DNA of 5,048 nucleotides from JAZLIC01 sp045617225 (GTDB lineage: Bacteria > Bacillota > Clostridia > Monoglobales > Monoglobaceae), in contig JAZLIC010000082.1 of the NCBI GenBank assembly GCA_045617225.1, forward strand, positions 1-5,048, written 5' to 3'. The notes below the pieces were generated by a model, which ran no database searches, was not told the DNA's origin, and saw only the letters and a list, made by a program, of their open reading frames with translations. A program made the position numbers and the translations under genes. This document shows, piece after piece, positions 1 through 5,048 of this stretch (position 1 is its first letter; each line of letters starts with the position of its first letter).

Positions 1-798
1 GAGAACATATTTCGGAAGTGTGCGACCTTCAATATCTTTTCTGTATTTTTCAATATCAAAATCGGCACCTTCCGCACCGCCGAGTTCTTCCTTGATGACT
101 TTAAGCTTCTCACGGAGGACATATTCTTTTTGGTTATTATCAATATTATCCTGTACCTTATCGGAAACCTCTTTTTCTATACGAAGGATAGAGAGTTCTT
201 CTTCTAAAATTGCAATCAGTTTTTCAAGACGCAATCTGACATCAAGTTCGTTTAATACGTTTTGTTTAAGCTGTGGCTTTACAGGGATATTAGAAGTTAC
301 AATATCGGAAAGCTCACCAGGCTCATCAATCTCAAGCAATGAGATAATAGCTTCAGGGGATAAGCGGTCATATACCTCAAGAAAATCCTCAACAAGGTGT
401 TGAAGCTTGCGTATTAAAACTTTAATTGCAAGCTCATCATAGCAAGGTATATCGTTGCGTTTTACAACATTAACTTCTACAAATGTATCGTTATCGTGGA
501 AGCGTGTGATTTCGCCACGATAAAGACCATCAACCAAAACACGGCAATTACCGTCAGGCATATGAAGTATCTGGCGTATTTCTGCGATTGTACCAATTTT
601 TGCGAGGTCTGCTTTTTGCGGATTTTCAAGTGCAATATTTGATTGATAACATAAAAACACAAGCTTGTCACGACGCATTGCTTCTTCAACAGCCGCAATA
701 GACTTTGGCCTGCCTACATCAAAGTGCAGGACCATTCCGGGAAAAACTGTTATTCCCCTTAAAGGAATAAGGGGTAATTTGTATCTTGAAAGTGTCAT
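1..798 (-). CDS. lon: ATP-dependent Lon protease, N-terminal part (runs off left edge)
   Basis: Lon is a soluble cytoplasmic AAA+ serine protease that degrades misfolded and regulatory proteins. Translating the minus strand from the ATG at 798-796 gives 266 codons with no stop up to the window edge. The family is about 770-810 residues, so roughly a third is present. Residues 8-22 (LPLIPLRGITVFPGM) are the characteristic start of the Lon substrate-binding N domain, which continues to about residue 200. A helical, charged stretch follows at about 185-240, with the signature QKEYVLREKLKVIKEELG at 223-240 that links the N domain to the AAA+ module. Walker A/B and the Ser-Lys protease dyad would lie beyond the left edge and cannot be verified. 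The ribosome binding site is weak (AGG about 8 nt before ATG). A separate promoter and an upstream terminator suggest transcription independent of the PBP gene. No CIRCE or CtsR heat-shock operator was seen upstream. Family assignment is firm; an intact gene is inferred. Confidence 0.95.
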   Translation of the reverse strand, partial: MTLSRYKLPLIPLRGITVFPGMVLHFDVGRPKSIAAVEEAMRRDKLVFLCYQSNIALENPQKADLAKIGTIAEIRQILHMPDGNCRVLVDGLYRGEITRFHDNDTFVEVNVVKRNDIPCYDELAIKVLIRKLQHLVEDFLEVYDRLSPEAIISLLEIDEPGELSDIVTSNIPVKPQLKQNVLNELDVRLRLEKLIAILEEELSILRIEKEVSDKVQDNIDNNQKEYVLREKLKVIKEELGGAEGADFDIEKYRKDIEGRTLPKYVL

Positions 799-832
799 AT
801 ATTATACCTAACCTTTTTACTTATAATTTAAC

Positions 833-861
833 ATTATACTATAAAAACCTTTCCATTACAA
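833..861 (-). promoter_or_regulatory. Predicted sigma-A-type promoter of lon
   Basis: On the minus strand a -35 TTGTAA (861-856, 4 of 6 to consensus) is followed after 17 bp by a perfect -10 TATAAT (838-833). The start of transcription would fall near 825, about 27 nt before the lon ATG. It sits just downstream of the PBP terminator, which fits a separate lon transcription unit. Confidence 0.65.
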
Positions 862-870
862 TAGTTTAAA

Positions 871-922
871 GCAAAAAAATAAAAAATAGGCTGTAAAAAT
901 TACTTCTTTTACAGCCTATTTT
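871..922 (-). terminator. Rho-independent terminator of the PBP gene
   Basis: Positions 883-898 and 907-922 form a perfect 16-bp inverted repeat (core TAGGCTGTAAAA / TTTTACAGCCTA) around an 8-nt loop. Read leftward it begins 3 nt after the PBP stop codon (TAA at 928-926) and runs into a long U-rich tract (complement of the A-rich 871-886). In the plus direction only a short T run follows, and no plus-strand gene ends here, so it most likely serves the PBP gene only. Confidence 0.9.
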
Positions 923-925
923 GAA

Positions 926-3103
926 TTATTCATCTGAATCGTCATTATCAGATGTCGAAGGCTTGGCGTTTTCACTTGATGTACCGGAATTTTCAGAGTT
1001 TTCAGAATCCTCTGCGTTTTCCTCATCTTCTTCAGGTTCTAACGGTTCGTGTTCAAGCGTACAATATCGTGTTGGCGTTGTACCCGGCATAAAATAGCTT
1101 GAAGCAACAGGACAATTCTCACCGGGAAGAAGTCCGCTCTCTGTGCAGTATGAACATCTTACCATATTGTCAGGTATGTTAAAGCTCTTATAATTACCAA
1201 GGTTAGAATGAATACTGCTCATTATATTTCTGAATGTAGGAACGCACGGATTTGCAGAAGAATATATCTCTTTTGGTGTGTCATATCCGTACCAAACAGC
1301 GGCAACATAATTTGGAGTATAGCCTACGAACCATCTGTCAAAATTATTGGTTGTTGTACCTGTTTTGCCGGCAGTCTGGATACCGCCTATACCTGCACCG
1401 CGACCTGTACCGTTATTTACAACGCCTAACAAAAGTTGTGTCATAACATAAGCGGTAGATGGCTTTATTACTTCATAGGTTGATGAAGAATTTCTTGAAT
1501 TTAAAATTTCTTTTCCTTCGGAATCAACCACGGTAGTGTAGGTGTAAGGCTTGTTATAAATTCCGTCATTAGCAAAGATGGCGTAAGCAGATGCCATTTC
1601 AAGTGCGGTAACGCCGTGCGTCAGACCTCCGAGAGCAAGCTGCGGATAACCGAGGTCGGTATATATATCACCGTTATCCTGCTTTTCTTCCGAAACCAAA
1701 TATGAAAATCCCAACTTATCGGTCAAAAAGTCGTAAGATGTTTGGAATCCGAGTCTTGAAAGCACCTCAACCGCAACGGTGTTAAGTGATGCTTGTACCG
1801 CATAGTTTAAAGATACAAGACCTCGGTAATTATAGTCGTTGTTTCTTGGTGACCAGCCATTATATGATTTTTTTACATCTTCAAAAGTTGAACCTGAATT
1901 TATAATTCCGGCGTCTATGGCAGGTGCATATACTGCAATCGGTTTAATTGATGAACCCGGTTGGCGAGGACTTTGCGATGCACGGTTAAGTGTAAGGCGG
2001 CCCTCCTTTTTGCCAATTCCGCCTGCAATGCCGACAACTTGACCGGTATAAGGGTCTAAAACTACGATAGATGATTGAGCTTTCGGGTCGGCAAAGTTGT
2101 TTGCGTTACTGAAATATTTATCAACAATAGATTGTATTTTCGGATTATATGCCGCAGTTATTTTAAGTCCGCCGGAATAAACAAGTTTATGTGCCATAGC
2201 TTCGGAATATCCTATAGCTTGTAAATCACGCAAAACATCTAAAACAACCTGGTCGGTGTAGTAAGAAGTAACCTTGTTTTCTTCTTCGTCATATCTCTTG
2301 GGGTTAAAAATTTTAAGCTTATAATTTTTTGCTTCGTCATATTCTTCCTGGGTGATATAGCCGAGTTCAAGCATCTTTCCTAAGACAACTTCTTGTCTTT
2401 CTTTATTTTTTTCGGGATTTACAGATGGGTCATATAATACAGGGTTTTGAGTAATTCCTGCAATAGCCGCACATTCTGCAAGGTTAAGTGCGCTAACATC
2501 TTTGTCAAAGAATAAGTTGGAAGCAATTTGAACGCCGTATCCTTGTGATAGGTAGATGCAGTTCATATACAGTTCTAAAATTTCATTCTTGGAAAGTTGT
2601 TTTTCCAATGAAACCGAGCGAGAAATTTCAAGAATTTTTCTTGCGGCGGTTTGGTCCTTGTCGCCTGTGATATTTTTGATTAACTGTTGAGTAATGGTAC
2701 TTCCGCCCAATGAAGCAGAACCCGATTTGCCTGTAATCTTATCTATTATATAAGTTACTGTAGCTTTTGTGGTACGCCTTAAATCTACGCCTTTATGCTT
2801 AAAAAAGCGCTCGTCCTCAATAGCAATAATTGCGTTTTGAAGATTTTTGGGTGTAGCATCAAGGTCAACCCAAATTCTTTTTTCATCAGCCGAGAGGGTA
2901 AGAAGGTTTTTCTCTTCTCCCGTATCAGGGTCAATATAGACGATTTTACTGTTGTTTTTGAGTTTCAGAGCATTAACATCAACATCATCAATGTTTCCCC
3001 ATAGCCCAAATACCGCTCCGACAAAAATAAGAACCATACTTAAAGCGGTAATTGCCGCAGCAATCAAAAACACTATAAGGAATTTTTTTACTGACTTATT
3101 CAT
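926..3103 (-). CDS. Class A penicillin-binding protein (bifunctional glycosyltransferase/transpeptidase, PBP1a type)
   Basis: A 725-residue membrane-anchored enzyme that polymerises lipid II into glycan strands and cross-links the peptide stems outside the membrane. Residues 1-7 are short and basic, followed by a single membrane segment at about 8-34. The GT51 glycosyltransferase domain follows: EDERFFKHKG at 96-105 (catalytic Glu96), GGSTITQQLIKN at 133-144, RKILEISRSVSLEKQL at 155-170 and KNEILELYMN at 172-181. The transpeptidase domain carries all three active-site motifs: SxxK as S384-S-I-K387, SxN as S439-L-N441, and KTG at 580-582. The C-terminal part has a cysteine set (C620, C650, C653, C664, C681) and ends in an acidic, Ser/Asn-rich low-complexity tail (about 688-725). 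Length is typical for the family. The start is supported by an AAGGGGA ribosome binding site 7 nt upstream of the ATG. It is transcribed divergently from the BofC-like gene and ends at a strong hairpin. Function is firm; which paralogue (ponA, pbpF and so on) cannot be told, so no symbol is given. Confidence 0.97.
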   Translation of the reverse strand: MNKSVKKFLIVFLIAAAITALSMVLIFVGAVFGLWGNIDDVDVNALKLKNNSKIVYIDPDTGEEKNLLTLSADEKRIWVDLDATPKNLQNAIIAIEDERFFKHKGVDLRRTTKATVTYIIDKITGKSGSASLGGSTITQQLIKNITGDKDQTAARKILEISRSVSLEKQLSKNEILELYMNCIYLSQGYGVQIASNLFFDKDVSALNLAECAAIAGITQNPVLYDPSVNPEKNKERQEVVLGKMLELGYITQEEYDEAKNYKLKIFNPKRYDEEENKVTSYYTDQVVLDVLRDLQAIGYSEAMAHKLVYSGGLKITAAYNPKIQSIVDKYFSNANNFADPKAQSSIVVLDPYTGQVVGIAGGIGKKEGRLTLNRASQSPRQPGSSIKPIAVYAPAIDAGIINSGSTFEDVKKSYNGWSPRNNDYNYRGLVSLNYAVQASLNTVAVEVLSRLGFQTSYDFLTDKLGFSYLVSEEKQDNGDIYTDLGYPQLALGGLTHGVTALEMASAYAIFANDGIYNKPYTYTTVVDSEGKEILNSRNSSSTYEVIKPSTAYVMTQLLLGVVNNGTGRGAGIGGIQTAGKTGTTTNNFDRWFVGYTPNYVAAVWYGYDTPKEIYSSANPCVPTFRNIMSSIHSNLGNYKSFNIPDNMVRCSYCTESGLLPGENCPVASSYFMPGTTPTRYCTLEHEPLEPEEDEENAEDSENSENSGTSSENAKPSTSDNDDSDE

Positions 3104-3173
3104 AGATATATCCCCTTTTGCAAAAAATCAAACTATATATTGTGTATAATAACATAATAAAATCAATTTGCAT

Positions 3174-3202
3174 AGTATAAAAAAGTAACATAATGTTAAC
3201 AA
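3174..3202 (-). promoter_or_regulatory. Predicted sigma-A-type promoter of the PBP gene
   Basis: On the minus strand a -35 TTGTTA (3202-3197, 4 of 6) is followed after 17 bp by a -10 TATACT (3179-3174, 5 of 6). The predicted start near 3167 would leave a leader of about 64 nt before the PBP ATG. The -35 and spacer overlap the dyad at 3186-3198, so a protein bound there could block this promoter. The surroundings are very AT-rich, so chance -10-like matches are expected. The exact 17-bp spacing is the main support. Confidence 0.55.
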
Positions 3203-3221
3203 TACATTAAAATAATGTTAC
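3185..3221. promoter_or_regulatory. Candidate operator: two adjacent dyads in the PBP / BofC-like divergent region
   Basis: TAACAT-A-ATGTTA (3186-3198) is a perfect 13-bp palindrome, and ACATTA-AAA-TAATGT (3204-3218) is a perfect 15-bp one. Their centres are 19 bp apart. The nonamer ATAATGTTA occurs twice in the same orientation, at 3190-3198 and 3212-3220, 22 bp apart (about two helical turns). The outer ends also match as GTAACAT (3185-3191) and ATGTTAC (3215-3221). The array overlaps the leftward promoter's -35 and spacer and lies just before the rightward -10. I do not recognise the cognate regulator. AT-richness lowers the significance. Confidence 0.4.
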
Positions 3222-3225
3222 AAAG

Positions 3226-3231
3226 TATAAT
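3226..3231 (+). promoter_or_regulatory. Predicted -10 element of the BofC-like gene
   Basis: A perfect TATAAT lies 24 nt before the ATG at 3256. At 16-18 bp upstream there is only a poor -35 (TACATT at 3203-3208 or a shifted hexamer). TTAACA at 3196-3201 is a better hexamer but is 24 bp from this -10, too far. The promoter may therefore be weak, activator-dependent or read by another sigma factor. Confidence 0.4.
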
Positions 3232-3255
3232 TTTAAGGAATAAAGGGAGATTTTT

Positions 3256-3627
3256 ATGACGAAAAAATTTTTCAGGGGCCTATCAATATGCGTTGCAGTG
3301 TTTGCAATTTCTCTTCTTGCGATGTACTTAACTTACTTTTTTTCATCAAATTATAACGAAAAAATCAAAAGTGAAAATCTTGTGCAAGAAACAACCGTAG
3401 ATGCTAAGCCGATAAATAATACAGAGGAGGCAGACCACTATCTTGCAAGGCTTGAAGGAAATACGATTAAAATATATATGTGCAGGGACGGCGGAGAGCT
3501 TTTCCTGTATAACCTTAACACATATGTAAATGACCTTCAAAGAAAAGATGCAGAAGCCTTAAAGAAAGGTGTAATCTTAAAAGATAAAAAAGAACTTACT
3601 GCGTTTGAAGAAGATTATAACAGTTAA
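3256..3627 (+). CDS. Small membrane-anchored protein with BofC-like C-terminal region
   Basis: 123 residues, with a basic N-terminus (MTKKFFRG) and one hydrophobic segment at about 9-30 that could be an uncleaved signal anchor, followed by a polar linker at about 31-58. The C-terminal 60 residues (about 61-123) read as a compact domain: a strand-like HYLARLEGNTIKIYMC, then a short strand around ELFLYNLNTYVNDL, then KKGVILKDKKEL and a final FEEDYNS. This resembles, from memory, the C-terminal part of BofC and of short clostridial BofC-like proteins, whose pattern is a GxIxVY strand, a 'LP..D...L..GI.V.s..EL...LEDY.S' tail and export across the membrane. In Bacillus subtilis BofC is a forespore protein that restrains SpoIVB in the sigma-K checkpoint. 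This protein lacks room for the full BofC N-terminal domain, and its role is unknown. The start is supported by AGGGAG 6 nt before the ATG. It is monocistronic, with its terminator overlapping the stop codon, and diverges from the PBP gene. Confidence 0.75.
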   Translation: MTKKFFRGLSICVAVFAISLLAMYLTYFFSSNYNEKIKSENLVQETTVDAKPINNTEEADHYLARLEGNTIKIYMCRDGGELFLYNLNTYVNDLQRKDAEALKKGVILKDKKELTAFEEDYNS

Positions 3628-3655
3628 AAAAGTTCGGCAAAAGCCGAACTTTTTT
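3626..3655 (+). terminator. Rho-independent terminator of the BofC-like gene
   Basis: A 13-bp perfect stem, AAAAAAGTTCGGC (3626-3638) with GCCGAACTTTTTT (3643-3655), closes on an AAAA loop and ends in six Ts. The stem starts inside the TAA stop codon (3625-3627). It is symmetric (A tract before, T tract after), so it could also stop leftward transcription, although no leftward gene ends here. It insulates the next unit, rpsU. Confidence 0.93.
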
Positions 3656-3662
3656 AATTTAT

Positions 3663-3703
3663 TCATATTTATATATTCCGATATATTCCTGAAATAAATA
3701 TGA
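3663..3703. repeat. Inverted repeat enclosing a tandem 9-bp direct repeat, upstream of the rpsU promoter
   Basis: TCATATTTAT (3663-3672) and ATAAATATGA (3694-3703) are perfect 10-bp inverted repeats 21 bp apart. Overlapping and between them, ATATATTCC occurs twice (3671-3679 and 3681-3689) at a 10-bp period, one helical turn. The element sits 46 bp upstream of the rpsU -35. Its function is unknown, and in such AT-rich DNA the inverted repeat could be chance. Confidence 0.35.
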
Positions 3704-3748
3704 TTTATTGCAAGAACTATAAAAAATTTCAAATTTAAAAAATAACTA

Positions 3749-3777
3749 TTGACAGGCATAATAAAAATCTGTATAAT
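3749..3777 (+). promoter_or_regulatory. Full-consensus sigma-A promoter of rpsU
   Basis: TTGACA (3749-3754) and TATAAT (3772-3777) match consensus at all twelve positions, with a 17-bp spacer. Transcription should start near 3784, giving a leader of about 58 nt. A promoter of this strength fits a highly expressed ribosomal protein gene. The same transcript could extend into yqeG by readthrough of the terminator at 4024-4056. Confidence 0.92.
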
Positions 3778-3823
3778 GATACGTAGAAATTTTACCTTGA
3801 CATCTTAGTGTAGTACCATACTT

Positions 3824-3832
3824 GGAGGGAGG
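3824..3832 (+). promoter_or_regulatory. Tandem Shine-Dalgarno of rpsU
   Basis: GGAGGGAGG contains two overlapping GGAGG cores. The second (3828-3832) is 9 nt before the GTG at 3842 and is the one correctly spaced. It fixes the non-ATG start, because no in-frame ATG is available nearby. Confidence 0.8.
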
Positions 3833-3841
3833 GAAGTTATT

Positions 3842-4015
3842 GTGGCTGAAATTAGAGTAAAGGACAATGAGTCTTTAGATAGTGCATTACGCCGTTTTAA
3901 ACGTTCTTGTGCGAAAGCGGGCGTTTTGTCTGAGGTTAGAAAGAGAGAACATTACGAGAAACCCAGTGTAAAGCGTAAGAAGAAATCTGAAGCAGCAAGA
4001 AAACGCAAGTTCTAA
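3842..4015 (+). CDS. rpsU: 30S ribosomal protein bS21
   Basis: A 57-residue, strongly basic protein of the small ribosomal subunit, located near the mRNA exit channel and anti-Shine-Dalgarno region, where it assists initiation. The translation from GTG gives the typical bS21 order: an N-terminal strand MAEIRVKDNESLDSALRRFKR, then SCAKAGVLSEVRKREHYEKPS, then a Lys/Arg-rich tail KRKKKSEAARKRKF. Length is as expected for Firmicutes (57-58 residues). GTG is chosen as start because it gives the conserved N-terminus and lies behind a strong ribosome binding site. It has its own consensus promoter and a terminator right after it. In many Firmicutes the next gene is yqeY; here it is yqeG instead. It was found by manual translation, being too short for routine ORF length cut-offs. 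Confidence 0.97.
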   Translation: MAEIRVKDNESLDSALRRFKRSCAKAGVLSEVRKREHYEKPSVKRKKKSEAARKRKF

Positions 4016-4023
4016 GAAGGTTC

Positions 4024-4056
4024 AGGCGGGGTAACATGCCCCGTCTTTTCTTTTTT
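4024..4056 (+). terminator. Rho-independent terminator after rpsU
   Basis: AGGCGGGG (4024-4031) pairs with CCCCGTCT-type bases at 4039-4046 through an 8-bp GC-rich stem containing one G-U pair, with a 7-nt loop, and is followed by a T-rich tract to 4056 (TTTTCTTTTTT). It lies 8 nt after the rpsU stop codon. The ribosome binding site of yqeG begins at the next base, so the terminator probably sets the rpsU-to-yqeG expression ratio instead of fully separating them. Confidence 0.85.
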
Positions 4057-4064
4057 GAGGTGAT
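4057..4064 (+). promoter_or_regulatory. Ribosome binding site of yqeG abutting the terminator
   Basis: GAGGTGAT directly follows the last T of the terminator tract and supports the GTG start at 4068 (7 nt from the GG core). No clear separate promoter for yqeG is seen between rpsU and this site. Confidence 0.75.
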
Positions 4065-4067
4065 ATA

Positions 4068-4565
4068 GTGTTTAAAAAGCTTTTTCCTGATTTATATTTA
4101 AATAACATATACGAGATTGATTTTGAAAATATGCGTTCCTTGGGGATTAAGGCGTTTATTTTTGATATTGACAATACTCTTGTCGGCTATGATATGCCTG
4201 TCGCAACCGAAAAAGTTGCAAAATGGATTGAATCCCTTGCCGGTGCAGGCTTTTTTGTATATTTGGTTTCCAATAATAACAAAGAGCGTGTTGAAGCGTT
4301 TGCGAACTCTGTTTCTGTTCCGTATTATGCACGGGCATTAAAGCCAAGACGAAAGTATTTAAAGCTTGTATGTGATACGCTTGGACTTTTACCCAAAGAG
4401 TGTGCCTTGGTGGGCGACCAGCTTTTTACCGATATGTATGGCGGAAATCGTATGAAAATGTTTACTGTCCTTGTAAAACCAATAGCGTATGACAAGGGCC
4501 TGTTTGTTAAGTTTAAACGCAGTATAGAAAATATTATACTAAAATCAAAGGAGTGTGGAAAATGA
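4068..4565 (+). CDS. yqeG: YqeG-family HAD phosphatase (HAD-IIIA; PGP-phosphatase-like)
   Basis: 165 residues, soluble, a HAD-superfamily phosphatase of the YqeG/GEP4 type. Motif I is D33-I-D35-N-T37 (nucleophile Asp33, general acid Asp35). Motif II is Ser68 in LVSNN (67-70). Motif III is Lys92 in ALKPRRKY. Motif IV is GDQLFTD at 116-122 (Asp117, Asp122), followed by GGNR, which is characteristic of YqeG. All catalytic residues are present and the length is typical (about 165-175). The eukaryotic homologue GEP4 dephosphorylates phosphatidylglycerophosphate, so a similar lipid role is plausible here but not shown. The start is GTG, chosen because GAGGTGAT precedes it at proper spacing and the MFKKLFPDLY N-terminus is family-like. 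The stop codon overlaps the next gene's ATG (ATGA at 4562-4565), indicating translational coupling. Confidence 0.93.
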   Translation: MFKKLFPDLYLNNIYEIDFENMRSLGIKAFIFDIDNTLVGYDMPVATEKVAKWIESLAGAGFFVYLVSNNNKERVEAFANSVSVPYYARALKPRRKYLKLVCDTLGLLPKECALVGDQLFTDMYGGNRMKMFTVLVKPIAYDKGLFVKFKRSIENIILKSKECGK

Positions 4566-5048
4566 GCGGTGCAAAATTCGGTCCTGCTGGAAATGATGAA
4601 ATGTTTTTTGAGGTAGGATACAAATCGGCTTTGGAAGCACCTGTGTGGCTTAAAGAGCTTGGACTTGATTTGTATGAATACCAATGCGGACACGGAGTAA
4701 GGATTTCGGACGATGCCGCAACAATACTTAAAGAAAATGCCGAAAAAGCAGGAATAACATTATCTGTCCATTCTCCTTATTATATAAGCCTTTCTTCTGT
4801 TGAGGAGGAAAAGCGACAAAATAGTGTGAATTATATTTTGCAAACTCTCCACGCTGCAAAAATGATGGGTGCTAAGCGTATTGTGGTTCATTCGGGCTCC
4901 TGTGCAAAAATCACACGACTTGAAGCCTTAAACCTTGCAAAAGACACTTTGAAAATGGCGCTTAAAGCCGCAGACAATGAAGGCTATAACGATATACAAA
5001 TCTGTCCGGAAACGATGGGAAAGGTTAATCAACTCGGAAATGTTGAGG
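4562..5048 (+). CDS. Endonuclease IV-family TIM-barrel protein, N-terminal 162 residues (runs off right edge)
   Basis: The plus-strand frame from the ATG at 4562 stays open for 162 codons to the window end. The family is about 280 residues. It belongs to the AP endonuclease 2 / xylose-isomerase-like TIM-barrel superfamily. Three motifs align with Zn ligands of E. coli endonuclease IV: His70 in VHSPYYISLSS (EndoIV His69), His110 in VVHSGS (His109) and Glu150 in ICPETMGK (Glu145). The spacing is close to canonical, and the remaining ligands would be off-window. Family members cut DNA 5' to abasic sites in base excision repair. The N-terminus (FGPAGNDEMFFEVGYKS...) differs from the GAHVSAAGG-type start of classical Nfo, so AP endonuclease activity is probable but unproven and no symbol is given. 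AAGGAG (4548-4553) lies 8 nt before the ATG, which overlaps the yqeG stop, so the two are co-translated. Confidence 0.88.
   Translation, partial: MSGAKFGPAGNDEMFFEVGYKSALEAPVWLKELGLDLYEYQCGHGVRISDDAATILKENAEKAGITLSVHSPYYISLSSVEEEKRQNSVNYILQTLHAAKMMGAKRIVVHSGSCAKITRLEALNLAKDTLKMALKAADNEGYNDIQICPETMGKVNQLGNVE

Noticed and set aside
20..403. A 127-codon plus-strand open frame rich in Ser, Arg and Phe
   Set aside because: It lies entirely antisense to the clear Lon reading frame. Its serine-rich composition is what the reverse complement of a Glu/Leu-rich coiled region gives, and no ribosome binding site precedes it.
477..698. Minus-strand 73-codon open frame
   Set aside because: It is in another frame of the same strand as lon, wholly inside its conserved N domain.
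799..882. Possible heat-shock operator (CIRCE or CtsR) before lon
   Set aside because: Neither the TTAGCACTC/GAGTGCTAA dyad nor the tandem GGTCAAA heptads are present. Only a general promoter is visible.
1208..3149. Several plus-strand open frames of 64-73 codons opposite the PBP gene
   Set aside because: All are antisense to motif-bearing PBP codons and lack family features. The one ending at 3149 mirrors the PBP membrane segment.
3797..3802. A second perfect TTGACA downstream of the rpsU promoter
   Set aside because: No -10-like hexamer occurs 16-18 bp further on (the position reads ACTTGG), and it lies inside the predicted leader.
4325..4693. Minus-strand 122-codon open frame across the yqeG / EndoIV-like junction
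   Set aside because: It is antisense to two well-supported coupled genes and has no recognisable domain or ribosome binding site.
1..5048. CRISPR array, insertion sequence, tRNA, riboswitch, toxin-antitoxin or defence genes
   Set aside because: No regularly spaced repeats, terminal repeats with transposase, cloverleaf sequences or related protein motifs were found. The content is housekeeping genes.

Overview
The window is an AT-rich bacterial chromosome segment, most likely from an anaerobic Clostridia-type Firmicute (Bacillota). The reasons are the low-GC codon use, strong GGAGG-type ribosome binding sites, A/T-flanked hairpin terminators, a class A PBP with the cysteine-containing tail I associate with Firmicutes, a small BofC-like protein (a family otherwise tied to sporulation), and a YqeG-type HAD phosphatase. 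Genus cannot be assigned from this sequence alone. I see no mobile element, CRISPR array, rRNA or tRNA.

Layout. The left part is transcribed leftward. It holds the first 266 codons of a Lon protease (798 down to 1, running off the left edge) and, upstream of it, a complete class A penicillin-binding protein (3103 down to 926). A perfect 16-bp hairpin terminator (883-922) separates the two, and lon has its own sigma-A-like promoter (833-861). The right part is transcribed rightward. It holds a short membrane-anchored protein with a BofC-like C-terminal region (3256-3627) closed by a strong terminator, then rpsU for ribosomal protein bS21 (3842-4015, GTG start, full-consensus promoter), a second terminator, and the translationally coupled pair yqeG (4068-4565) and an endonuclease IV-family TIM-barrel gene (4562 to beyond the right edge).

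The 152-bp divergent intergenic region between the PBP gene and the BofC-like gene holds a good leftward promoter, a rightward -10 and two adjacent dyads built from ATGTTA/TAATGT half-sites. It is the best candidate for an uncharacterised regulatory site here. A second structured stretch (3663-3703) lies upstream of the rpsU promoter.

Biologically this is mostly housekeeping: envelope peptidoglycan synthesis (PBP), protein quality control (Lon), translation (bS21), lipid-phosphate or other phosphate-ester hydrolysis (YqeG) and probably base-excision DNA repair (EndoIV-like). I do not see a convincing new multi-gene system. The findings concern regulatory architecture and small or divergent proteins.
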